The position numbers were made by a program, and so were the translations under genes. From Fusarium oxysporum f. sp. lycopersici 4287 (lineage: Eukaryota > Ascomycota > Sordariomycetes > Hypocreales > Nectriaceae), in assembly GCF_000149955.1 (NCBI RefSeq), contig NC_030989.1, forward strand, positions 823,079 to 887,078: a DNA stretch of 64,000 bases, given 5' to 3'. The notes beneath the pieces are model-generated. The model searched no databases. It was not told the DNA's origin and saw only the letters and a list, made by a program, of their open reading frames with translations. How positions within the stretch are numbered: the first letter of the stretch is position 1; each line of letters starts with the position of its first letter. Below are positions 45,183 through 56,061 of this stretch, in pieces.

Positions 45183-47282
45183 TGAAATGTCCCCTTGCTC
45201 ATAAGAATCTAAGAAACCTTCACAGCAGCACCCCGCTTGCTAACGGGTATTTATTGGAGGCAGACTCTAAAGTGATTTTGCTTCGTTTTGCGATCAAGGC
45301 GCTGTTCATTCATGCGACCAATTTGGCGGTCATCCGTCCTGTCAAGTCTTTCAATGTTATTCTTCATGCTTCTTCGTCACAGATCGAAGCAGCGCTCGAG
45401 CCACCACTGTGACCTGTCATCGGTCATGGTGGCCTTTCCCCATGGACCCTCTCATTCTCGCTCTAGATCGGCGATCTTCAGTTAAATTGTCTCTGTTAGG
45501 CATTTTGACAGGAGCCACAGAGACAGGAACAAGGACTTTCGATCGTGTTCAGGATGAGGCTCTCTATGCTATTTACTCCGTCAACAAAAAGACGAGGCGT
45601 CTCGATGAGCAGACTGCTAACAGTCGTCTGTTGATACCTTCTCTGATACGACGCAAGCTGCCTAGGTATTCCTCAGAACAAACCACAATGAGTCTCTCTA
45701 GGCGAACCAGTTACAAAACCAGCCAAACCAATGATTTCCTCCAGCCCTCATGATTCCACTGACTTCTTCTGTCTCTCCTATTCGCCCAACGCTGCCAAGC
45801 TAATTAACTCGATCACACTCGACGTCCAGTTGACATCATCATGGATTTCATGTCTTTTTGCTGCCTGTTTACTACTCGTGATGTTATCATTCGTGGAAAC
45901 AACTCGCTTCACCGAATTCGATAATTGGCTCTCTCTTTTTTTGCCTTTTTCTCCAGGAAACTCCCCAGGGAATTTGGCTCGTCCCATGGACAGAATGAAT
46001 TCATTCTAGCCTCGTTTTTTCCGACAACTCAATCACACTGCAAATTAGACTCTCGAATGGTGCTTTTTGGTCACAGACACCCTTCAGCAGTGGGGAGGCC
46101 TTTCTGGGGTCAGCCCTCAATTCCAATTTCAATATTCCCATATTAGGACCTGGCCTAGCTGGCCTCCCACAGGGGGCTGTGGGCTGACGGAATATAGCCG
46201 GATATGCAGGAGAACGCAGCCACGGAGCGCTTGATGAACTCCATTATGTACCGGGATATTTTTATTAACATACCGGACTACTGAAAATTACCATCAGTTT
46301 GTATGTCTGTTGTACCCAAGAGCCGACCTCCCTGCCTTTCCAGAGAAATGTGGTTTATGGGGGACAAAACTGTCAAATGCCAGATTTTCCTATAGAAACA
46401 TCTCAAAAAACCTAGCTGCGAAGTATCAGCTCCTCCACCGTGTTGAAAGGAAACAAGCTTCCCCACTACGTAGCACTTAACGCGAACGAAAGGTACCATC
46501 CCTCATCGAGGTCAGGTCGACTGGCATTTGGACAGGTTTTCTTTCTTCGGTTATTTATGCACTTTGTGTGCCTCGATCAGGACCTCGCAAAGTAGTGGGC
46601 TTATCTGAAATCTGAGATGTGACAATAGTGGCAGTATTCCTCTTCCTTACACAAAAGGCTGTACCATTGTTCCACAGCAACCTCAGCTTCTGTTGTGTTG
46701 GTCACAATTGTAGCCAGGTCTACGTTTGTTCCCTCATTTATTGGATTTCTGCGTCTTGTCTCAGTGTCTTGTGCTTCCACCGGCGCCTGAAGCAGCGGCT
46801 GGTTTGAGATGAAGGGGTTTTCGCATGACGTCTGTGTGTTCAAGACTTTGCCGTGACGTCAAACACAGCGCGCCACAAGAGATCCAACCAATCTCAAGTT
46901 GTGGGGTGAGCCATGCCCATGTCTGTCTCTGGCGACAACGTGTCTAGCCTCCGATGTATGGAGCTGATAGAAGCTCTCAGTAGACCCCCGGGGACAGGAA
47001 CACTTCAGACCTGGAGATACGATGTCAAAATAAACTCTTCAAAGAGTCACCTTAATTGCTGTGCTAAATTCCTGGATTTCTTTTATCGCTTAGGATCGAG
47101 CCCTAGCCTGAGTGGGTTTTCATCTGCTTCAGATCCAGGCACCTGGGTTTACTTGCCCGCTGCTTTGCTGTAACTTTGTTATCGCCTCGGACAACAAACA
47201 ACAAGATCAATCAACAACACAAACAACCACTGCCAGACAACTGGTGATTAGTCTCTTATTATATCCATAGCAAATCTGTTGA

Positions 47283-47303
47283 TTTTTTATTTTATTTTAT
47301 TTT
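47283..47303. repeat. (TTTTA)n short tandem repeat
   Basis: About four TTTTA units in the AT-rich spacer. Confidence 0.8.
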
Positions 47304-49904
47304 CAAGAGGAAGCTGATATTACTAGCAGAAACCCCAGACTGAGAGCTGGACAACCACCATGACAATGTAGTCACTGTGGAACAGAAATCATGTGCTACA
47401 TACCACGCATTTGATCAACTGAGCCTGGTTGGTCAACGCCATATTGGATCTTCAAAGATCGCAGGGCTCCCTTGGGGTTCTTATCACTTTCCAGTTTCCA
47501 CTGTCTGTGCAAGTTTGTAATCACAGGTCGTAAAGCGATCTGTAGGTATGAGTCGGTGAGTAAGTTTTGTCCAAATAGACCTCCCACACCAGAAAATGCA
47601 ATACATTAGGTACACTGCATTAATAGGTATTGATTGTTTATCTCCCGTGCCATTGTAGCTTCTCATACCCAAGCGGGGATTTTTAGGCAAGATGTGGGGC
47701 TTCAAGTCTATCAGCCAGTGTTGACATTCGATCCTGGTCCAATCTGAATCGGGGATTATTCGAGAAGTTCAACTAGCACGATGTCTATCCTGGTCTATCT
47801 TGGTTACCCTGGATTCACCAGCCCTTCGGATACCAACGCCATGACCGTTTTTCTGTCTAATGGATCCTTGCTCATGTTACTTTGAGCTTGGGGTCTAGTG
47901 GGATGTGGGTTATCGAATGACTTGAAGATTTTGTGTCCCAAACATGAAAAACCTGCCATACGTGCATGGATGATACATGGTTTCTTCATTCGAAGTATGC
48001 CCGTGGGTCGTGAGATCTCAGCCTTCACTGTGCCTCGCTTTCACCTTAGCTTTGCAATAGACCTTTTGGCATGATCTCTCCATGGAGTTAACCCCGTTAT
48101 CAATACCTACCTTACCTAGGCAGGTAACTGAGTAGCTGCTTCACTTGGCTTTGTTGAGCCTTGCACTGAACGGTTCGGCTTCGGCTTCGGCGGAGTTGAT
48201 ATTTACCACAAATAGTAATGTAGTAATGCTATGAGAGACAATCAAAGAGATATGCACCTGCAATTGCATGTAGGTAACTGTGCCAGGACTAAGAAAGCTT
48301 ATCGATTATTCACCGTCATAGTTGCGTTGTTAAGGGAATCTAACGATTTAGGTAAGTAAGGTAGCTAAGGAGGAGGCTCGGCACTTGAGCAATGAAATTG
48401 GCTGTCTATCGTATCATATTACATGCTATTTACAGCAACATACCTGGCATATAATAAAGGTAGCCGATATATATGCCAAATTTAGGGTATAGATTTCGGT
48501 TCACTAGCAACACGCACTGTAGTGTGTTTTATACCAGTATCTCTTGTATTGGGCACTTTGAGGAATGCCCAGACCACAGTCATAAGTCCGAATCATAAGG
48601 ATGTGTAGGCTTAGTCGGAATTCGAATAGAACATACAGATATAATAAGGGTCAGATACGGCCTAAGAGTTTCCCGAGAACGAAATGTATTCTTAAAACTA
48701 CTGTTTCTTATATGATGAGTCGCTTAGCTAGCAATTGTATATCTTGGGATTCTCTAATGTCTAGCTGCAATAACTGGGTATACCTGAGCTTTGTATCACC
48801 TCTTCTGTTATTGCGCAACCTCCCCGGCACATAATGATAGCAATGACTACTAACGAAATTCATCACCAAGGGGTATATCAGAATTACATAGTATGTACAA
48901 GTTTGTTCTCTGTCGTTATGCTGCTGCGCCAGAAACACCTTCGTTGACAGAAAATATTATTGTTTATCTCCCTCCAACGACTTCCACAAGACGGCAGAGC
49001 ATCGGGCCTCTATCAATTAAGTAAATTATCCCTGTTTGAAGGAGGACATATCACTACAGGACCTGAGGGGTGGAAGAAAACACCGGACTTCAGTCTTATA
49101 TAACAAGACTCCTGGACTGATTTAGGATATGTTTTCGTCTTAGATCCTGAGATTCCACTCTTTCCTGTATCTGATTAGAGACCTAAACCTCTCTCTGCCC
49201 CTACGAAAGAGAACCCCCTATTCCTGAAGTGGGATGGAGAAGATCATAAATTTATAGCATGCTCAAATGGAAGCTTTAAGTTGTCTGAAAAGTGTTTCGT
49301 CAGAGTGTTTTATGATAGATTATGTCTGATCATTGGATGTGTTCGGCTTCAGGTCTCGGTAATACAATATGACAGATGATATCACTCGAACAATAATTAA
49401 ATACGAAAGATTGAGGTTATGCACATTTTGTACATTTGCACTGAAGAAAGGGCGAATCTATGACTAGGAGTCTTTGAATGGTCAATACGCAACACTGTAG
49501 CTTTTAAGGTCGGTACAACTCAGAAGTCGAGAACACGCAGTTGCTAATTTCGTCGCAAGATATATTTCCCATATCGCATCGTGAGACTGGTAAATTGATC
49601 AGATTGTATTAGTTAAGCGTCGATGCCTAATCAAAAAAAGCGAGAAAAAGAGAACTAGTATTAAACGTGATGAGATCTCACTCGCTGATAGCAGCGAGAG
49701 GCGCGACTTCTCCCAGCAAATTCCTCACATAATTGTGCCAGAGGCGCCGTACAAAAGCTTTCAGGACGGTTCCAAACACTGAGAACATACACCAGACGCC
49801 GTGTTCTAAGGTTGTATGCGAACTCATCGAACATGGGAGTATGACCTACAGATTCCATGCAATTGGGTTTCCAGCAGTGGTCAAGCGATATAGACCAAGG
49901 ATGA

Positions 49905-50711
49905 TCAAGTCGAGCCAGGACCTGGGAAGCCGAGCTTTTGCTTCTGAATCCGAGGCACAACACCCACCAAAGTGATAATAGCCAGTAAGAGCACGGCCCA
50001 CAGCTTGATATTGAGTACATTATGGTTGTAGTCTGTCTCGACGGCACTAACGACGGTAGTCAAGAGCAGAACAAAGATGATATATCCACTCCAGCGATGA
50101 TACTTCCAGACAGCCTTGGCATTATCCACGCCGCCATACAGGGCTGGGGTAGCCCACATGGTGAAACCAACACCATACTGGAGGAGAAGAACGATAGAAG
50201 TGATGACACCGAGATATCCATGGACAGAGTGAAAGTGGGGACCGTTGTTTGCAATCTTGTTATACTCGATGATGGTCACGCCAGCAACAAGGATCAAGAA
50301 GGCCACGAGGTTGAGACTGGCATGTACGCGCTGGCCGACGCGCTTCTGCTCTGCCGTATGAGTCGGCTGCAGACTTAGAACAGACTGAGCCAGGGTGAGA
50401 ACCGCGAGAGATTGAAGGAGTGGGTGAGCTGAGAAGAGGATCAAAGGCTTAGAGAGGACGCTTGCCCAGATCAGAATAGTGAGCAGGACCACGCCTAGCT
50501 GAGCTACTATCCCAGTACCTGATACAATGTACAGTCAGCTATAAGTCGGTTGTGTATAAATTCGAGGCTTACCGAGAACGAGGTTCTTGATCAAGGGAAC
50601 ACCATCTTCTTGCGCAGCATCGCCAGGTCGACCAAGGAGAGGCTCAGTTTCTCTGGCTGACAAATCCTCGATTGGAGGGAATCGCTCCGGAACACCTGCA
50701 GCACTCGCCAT
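49905..50711 (-). CDS. Cytochrome-b561-like multi-pass membrane protein
   Basis: Exons (minus) are 50711-50573 and 50518-49905, with a 54-bp intron at 50519-50572 (GTAAGC...TATCAG), giving 250 residues. A soluble N-terminus of about 47 residues carries an acidic di-leucine motif (ETEPLL), a signal used for vacuolar or endosomal sorting. Five to six hydrophobic segments follow. Histidines sit where the b561 core keeps its heme ligands: SAHPLLQSL, RVHASLNL, HSVHGYLGV and KYHRWSGYI. The end is short and basic (PRIQKQKLGFPGPGST). Cytochrome b561 proteins move electrons across endomembranes, classically from ascorbate to an acceptor such as ferric iron. The fungal donor is not established. It is divergent from allantoicase. 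Confidence 0.85.
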
Positions 50712-51698
50712 TGTGAGCGAACTAACAGGAAGAGCTGTCTTCTGAGCGTGAGACTCAAGCTTTGTGTATACGATCTGCAAACGAAATAACAGGTAAAGAG
50801 GTGCCGAGTCGAACTCTATGGCCACTTGTTCACGTCCCGGGCTTAGCAACTGCGCATGCACTTGGAGGGTATTCGTAAATGCAGATAGATCACGTATGTA
50901 AGTGAGAAGTTTACAATGACAGAGATTCGTGTTTTCGTTTCGCTTCTATTTGCCATCACCGTTGACGTCAATGAGACGATCGAGCTTTGGCCAATCACAA
51001 GTCATCTTTTTGCAATAGCGCGGGGTAGAGCGACGGATACATCATGTAGCGCAGTAATCGCGTCAATGTCTAGGGTAAGGAAGAAGGAAATGAAACGGAA
51101 CTGAAGGATTGGCAGATGATCTATGCATAAATTCGGCGTAATTATCTATTACTCGATATGATCGAGCAAGCAGCTTATGCTACTAGATTAGCTCTTCAAC
51201 TATCGCCAAATTGACCCGCCACAAACGATGTTCTGGTTGGTCCATCGTCGCTTTAAAGGTCCCTGAAAAACGGCCGGACGGCTAAACGATACAATCCTCC
51301 ACTCCCCCGAAGCCGGCGATGGGACGGCAATTGGCCAGACGGCCGGCGGCCAGCCGAAACCCCAGACTTATCTGCAGCTGCATCGCAATAAAGGCTGGAA
51401 TTGGTGAAGGATCGTACGTAAGAGGATCATCAGATTGTTTGCAGTACCGAAACGTCCAATAGCAATAGGAGATCAGGCCAAAAACCCGGAAGCATTTGCC
51501 ATGATCCAATATTAACGCCATATCAGTGGGCAGTTCGGAAGTGGCCGAGCTCCCCTTCTCCGACTAATAGAACAGATCATGGTTCTCAGCCGAAGGAAAT
51601 AAGGCGATAAGACCGTTCTACAAAATTGTTCAACCCCCAAGTTCTGGAGAACTCTAGATCCGCATACTTTCATTCTACATTGTATAAACACATGCATC
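50712..51698. other. Divergent promoter region, 987 bp
   Basis: The region is shared by the b561-like gene (minus) and allantoicase (plus). It contains at least three HGATAR motifs on the allantoicase side. No other element is claimed. Confidence 0.5.
51142..51610. promoter_or_regulatory. GATA (AreA/Nit2-type) sites upstream of allantoicase
   Basis: AGATAA occurs on the minus strand at 51142-51147 and 51368-51373, and CGATAA on the plus strand at 51605-51610, within 560 bases upstream of the allantoicase start. Fungal purine-catabolic genes are typically activated by an AreA/Nit2 GATA factor when preferred nitrogen is scarce. The motif is short, so chance occurrence is possible. Confidence 0.45.
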
Positions 51699-52841
51699 AT
51701 GACTTCCATTGCTGACGAAATCGAATACAAGCTCGACAACGTCGAGGTCTCAAGGGTTCGTCCAGACGACATTAACAAGACTTTCCGTTCAACATGCATT
51801 GGTATGAACCTATATGTGCTCACTTACACTGACCCGTAGTAACAATGCTGAACAATTACAGATCTTATCTCCAGTGGTCTCGGTGGTAAAGTCCTTGGCT
51901 ACTCTGACCAATGGTTCTGCGAGGCGTCCAACCTGTTGAACCCCAGAGCCCCGATTGCTCAGCCAGGTAAGATGGTCTTCACAGGTGCTTGGTATGATGG
52001 TTGGGAGACTCGACGACACAATCAGGAGCCATTTGACTACGCCATAATCAAGTTGGGCGTCGCCTCTGGCACGATTGAAGGAGTCGAGATCGACACAGCC
52101 TTCTTCAACGGAAACCATGCTCCTGCTATCTCTGTCGAGGGTATCTTCAGCCAAGATGACGACAAGGTTGTTTCATGGGGAGGAGGTCGAGGAGAATGGG
52201 AGACCATCCTCGGGATCCAAGAGTGTGGTGCTTCTCAGCGATTTGCCTGGAAGCTCAAGTCTCCTAGCCAAAAGGCATACACACATGTGAGGCTCAACAT
52301 GTACCCCGATGGCGGTATCGCACGATTCCGTCTCTATGGGCACGCCGTCCCCGTCTTCCCTGAAGACAAGGATGTCATCTTTGATCTTGCTGCAGCTCAA
52401 AATGGCGGCATTGCTGTGTCGTGCAGCGACGAACACTTTGGAACCAAGGACAACCTTATCATCCCTGGCCGAGGAAAGGATATGGGCGATGGCTGGGAGA
52501 CAAAGCGATCACGAGGAAAAGACCATACAGATTTCGCCATCATTAAGCTCGGTGCCCCTGGATATATCGAGAATTGGGTTGTTGACACTGCGCACTTTAG
52601 AGGCAACTATCCTCAAAAGGTCTCAATTGAAGGTTGCGAGTGGACAGGCCATGGCGATCCTGTCGCAGATGCCACAGCCTGGAGAGTCTTTGTACCCCCC
52701 AGCAAGACGGGGCCCGATCAGGAGCATGAGTTTGAGAGCGAAGAGAAAGAGAAGAAGGCCCTGGTAACTCACGTAAAGCTTATCATGATTCCTGATGGTG
52801 GAGTGAAGCGATTGCGGGCATTTGGCAAGCGAGCAGTTTAG
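51699..52841 (+). CDS. Allantoicase
   Basis: Exons 51699-51801 and 51862-52841 (60-bp intron, GTATGA...TTACAG) give 360 residues, slightly longer than yeast Dal2 (343). The protein is made of two homologous beta-jelly-roll repeats. The first is at about 80-150 (KMVFTGAWYDGWETRRHN, FDYAIIKLG, IEGVEIDTAFFNGNHAP). The second is at about 250-320 (GDGWETKRSRGKDHTDFAII, IENWVVDTAHFRGNYPQ). The DGWET(R/K)R and (D)T-F/H-GN motifs are diagnostic. The enzyme hydrolyses allantoate to ureidoglycolate and urea in purine breakdown. The yeast homologue is DAL2 and the Neurospora one alc. Upstream GATA sites fit nitrogen control. Confidence 0.96.
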
Positions 52842-53439
52842 GGTAGTTGACGGATGAACTTTGGATATGTTCGTGACGAATACATATGAAATTAATTAGC
52901 ATAAGCTAAGATTGGGATGTATTAAAAGTCATCTTATTATTAGGTGGATATATCATCAATCTCAAACAATTCGCGTCTTATTTCACGCATCACAAACATT
53001 AGCTGCCATGTCTATGGATCATATCGGCTTTATTTGAAGCAGAGTCCTTATGAAATGCCGGATTGGGTACAAAACTATATCCAGTAATGCTGTGGCTGTA
53101 CCTCTGTGACGACATGTGTAGTATGTGTCCTTGTAGGAGGTGATAATTAACGTTGGGCGGTATCTCTTAGCGGAGCTGCTCCAAAACCTAAGCGGAATGA
53201 CGGTTTCTCCACGGCTTCATCAGGGACAAAGTGGGTAGGTTGCCCTCCACGACAACTCAGACGACATCAACACAAGCAACCAACTTCAGCTCCAACGATA
53301 TCTCGATCCAACAACGCCTACTTATCCACAAAACAGTAGAGAACTAACAAGATTACTTTTCTTTATCGTCAAACCATCTCTTGCAAGATTCCATGAACCA
53401 CGCGACGAATCTGAATCTGTCTCTGCCCCTCCCTCCGTC
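52842..53439. other. Spacer between allantoicase and the ankyrin-DIL gene
   Basis: 598 bases, AT-rich after the allantoicase stop and then C/A-rich leader-like sequence before ATG 53440. Nothing recognisable. Confidence 0.5.
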
Positions 53440-56061
53440 ATGGATCTAGGGGACTCTATCAATCCCGAAGGACAGCCTGAGGAAAAGCCTCGCACTCTCC
53501 CTGCAGATCTACCCAGATCTCTCGATGACAGAAGGCATGTGCCCAACGAGCACCTCATCACCGAGACCGAGATGTACGATGGTTGGCAAGGTTCGTCGCA
53601 TCGCCACTGCGCATTTGCATTTGCGCTTCTTGTATAACCCAACACGTCACTGACACATTCGTAACAGGCCAGTCCCAGTTCCTCACCACACCAGCTATAG
53701 CAAAGCCTCTTAACTTCGGCAACCTGTCGCTAAACGACCCCGAATACGAGGATGACATTACCAAAGGACCCAAAGACAGCGACACGCGATTAATGGAAAT
53801 GCTGGCCGCCCAGGCAGCGCACCAAGCAGCTCCTGCTTTCGAGAACGAAGATGAGGTCGTGAATAGTGAAAGTCTTTCCGAGGCGGAGAAGAAGGAGAAA
53901 CTACAAAAGGCCCTCAACATGGCTGCGAGTAACGGCGATGTCGACAGAATTCGAAAGCTTCTCAATGGGAAGGCAAAAGACTATCTTGATTTGGACGCTG
54001 AAGACGAGGATGGAACACCGCCACTTATCTATGCTAGCTGCTTTGTGGGTGAGCCGTCATATCTTGCACATACATCACTGACCTTCATTTAGGGCCATGA
54101 ACCTGTTGTCCAAGCATTGATCGATGCGGGTGCCGACGTAAACAAACAAGACCGTAATCAATGGACAGCTCTAATGTGGGCCATGACAAATCGACACAAG
54201 GGTATTGCTAAACTACTCCTCGATAATAATGCCTCCTCCGACCAAAAGACCTCGTCAGGACGAACAGCATTCGACTTTGTTCCCCCGGATAGCGAGATGT
54301 CATTCTATCTCCACGACAATGGCTACAATATTGGAAGCGCCGGAACGGATGACTTTTACCGACCTGGGTTCTCCCAGGATAGGTTCGAGGAAGAGATGGC
54401 CGAGAATGAGATGCGAAGAAGGCTGATGATGGAGAGTGCTCGTGATCTCGAGGTTGACCTGGGAAACGTGGGTATGGATGACCAACCCGAGGTAGGGTCC
54501 AAATCAAAGTCGTGAAGAGCTGTTGGACTGACTGATAGTACAGCCTGTTGATGAGTTTGAGGAAGAGCAGCAAGAATTCGACTGGAATCGCTGCTTACAT
54601 GATCAAATGTTTGTTTTTCAAGAACACGAACTTGAACGCATCCTTGATATCGTTATTACCAATATGACGCCGCAAAGATCACCGACACAGAAACCCGTGC
54701 CAGCCAACATGATATTCCTCAGCGCACGATATGCGCATTACCACTCAAGCCCCGAACTTCTGGAGCGACTCTTGGTGTCAGCTATGGATTACATCAATGA
54801 CGTTGTTGAGAGGTGCCAATGGGACATGACTATTCTAGCCTTTTGGATCTCAAACGCCACCCTACTGCTTCACTACCTGAAGAAAGACCCTGGGCTTTTC
54901 GAGGCAACGGGTGAGTTCCAGGCGCAGCTGGCTGAATTGATAAATGAGATCTTTATTCTTATTGTGCGAGATGCTGAGCGACGTCTGGACAAGGTCTTGG
55001 ACGTAGCCATGCTGGAACACGAGACTATTCCCGGATTCGAGGATATCACTTTCCAAAATGAGTGGAAGCTCTTCAAGCGAAAGAAAGAAGTCAAAGAGGA
55101 GCCACTAGAAAAGCGATTCAGACCACCATCACCGAAGCAGCGAGCAAAGCCAGCACCCCGAAACGTCACCTCACTTCTCTCCTCTACTCTATTTGTACTC
55201 GACCTTTACGATATCCACTCCGTGATTACTGCGCAAATCATTTCCCAGCTTATTTACTGGATTGGAGCAGAGCTCTTCAACCGCATTATGTCAAATCGAA
55301 AGTACTTGGCCAGAACAAAGGCCATGCAGATCCGCATGAATATCTCCATCCTAGAAGATTGGGCTCGGACGAATAACAGACAGGCAGAGCACTTTGAAGG
55401 AGGTGAAATGCGCTCTTCAGGGGAGTCAACAATGGACGCTGCTCGAAGACATCTGGCACCCGTAATTCAGCTGCTCCAATGGCTACAGTGCTTCTCATCA
55501 CTTAATGGAGATGATATGGAGGCTCTGGTTATCACACTACAGCAGCTCAAGAGACTGAGTCCCCAGCAACTCATCCACTCAGCCAACCACTACAGGCCAG
55601 AAGTGGGCGAAAAGGGATTGCCAAAAAGTGCTATGAAATACTTGATCAATCTACAGAAAGAGGCGGCACTCAAGCGGGAGAGACGGCGGAGTGGTGTACC
55701 TTCACCACAAAAGTCAGGCCAGGACAGCACGCCAGTGACACCGGTAAAGGGCCGGTCAAACGGGAACAATCTCGCCACTCCCGGAAGTACTGCCAGTCCT
55801 CCAGAGGATGACTGGGACGAAGATGATGACATGCCAGAGCATCTGCTGCTGGATCCCGCCCTGATGTTGCCTTTCGTGCTGCCGTCGGTAACTGACATGC
55901 TTGTAACTTACGGCGCTGGACTTGGTGGAGTTAACCGTGAGCGAGAGCGCAAGTATATCCCCACAGTGCCACCGGAGTTTCTTGAGAAGTTAGAGGTGAG
56001 CGGCGGAACTAGGAAGGACCCCATGTTCGGCGAAGCAGATTGGGAGAATGAAGAAGTTTGA
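53440..56061 (+). CDS. Ankyrin-repeat and DIL-domain protein
   Basis: Exons 53440-53590, 53668-54044, 54093-54491 and 54544-56061 (introns 77, 48, 52 bp) give 814 residues. The second donor is GTGGGT. The nearby GTGAGC was rejected because it brings in a stop, whereas GTGGGT restores an ankyrin repeat across the junction (YASCF/GHEPVVQALIDAGADVN). Ankyrin repeats span about 125-240. A charged segment of about 60 residues leads to a DIL (dilute) domain at about 325-640, including MIFLSARYAHYHSS, LERLLVSAMDYI, ISQLIYWIGAELFN and LQQLKRLSPQQ. The DIL domain is otherwise known as the cargo-binding tail of class V myosin. Here there is no motor or IQ region. A Ser/Pro-rich basic linker and a conserved-looking end (DPALMLPFVLPSVTDML) follow. 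It is likely a cytoplasmic adaptor in vesicle or polarity traffic (inference). Confidence 0.92.

Larger units (their letters stand above)
43726..49904. other. 6.2 kb gene-poor spacer
   Basis: The first 900 bases are the histidine kinase promoter, with AGGTAGGT-type words at 44491-44541. Beyond that no frame shows a domain, signal sequence or credible exon structure. The longest (133 codons at 44740-45141 minus, 132 codons at 45014-45412 plus) overlap each other. A perfect 21-base palindrome is at 45162-45182, a TTTTA repeat at 47283-47303, and a TACCTTACCTAGG word near 48108. From about 47.2 to 49.65 kb the DNA is AT-rich with scattered stop-interrupted fragments, consistent with decayed repeats. 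Confidence 0.5.

Noticed and set aside
44740..45412. Overlapping 133- and 132-codon ORFs on opposite strands
   Set aside because: They overlap each other, have no recognisable domain, and no splice context supports either.
54045..54056. GTGAGC donor at 54049 in the ankyrin-DIL gene
   Set aside because: Using it gives GGG CCA TGA after the junction, a stop. The GTGGGT donor at 54045 keeps frame and restores an ankyrin repeat.
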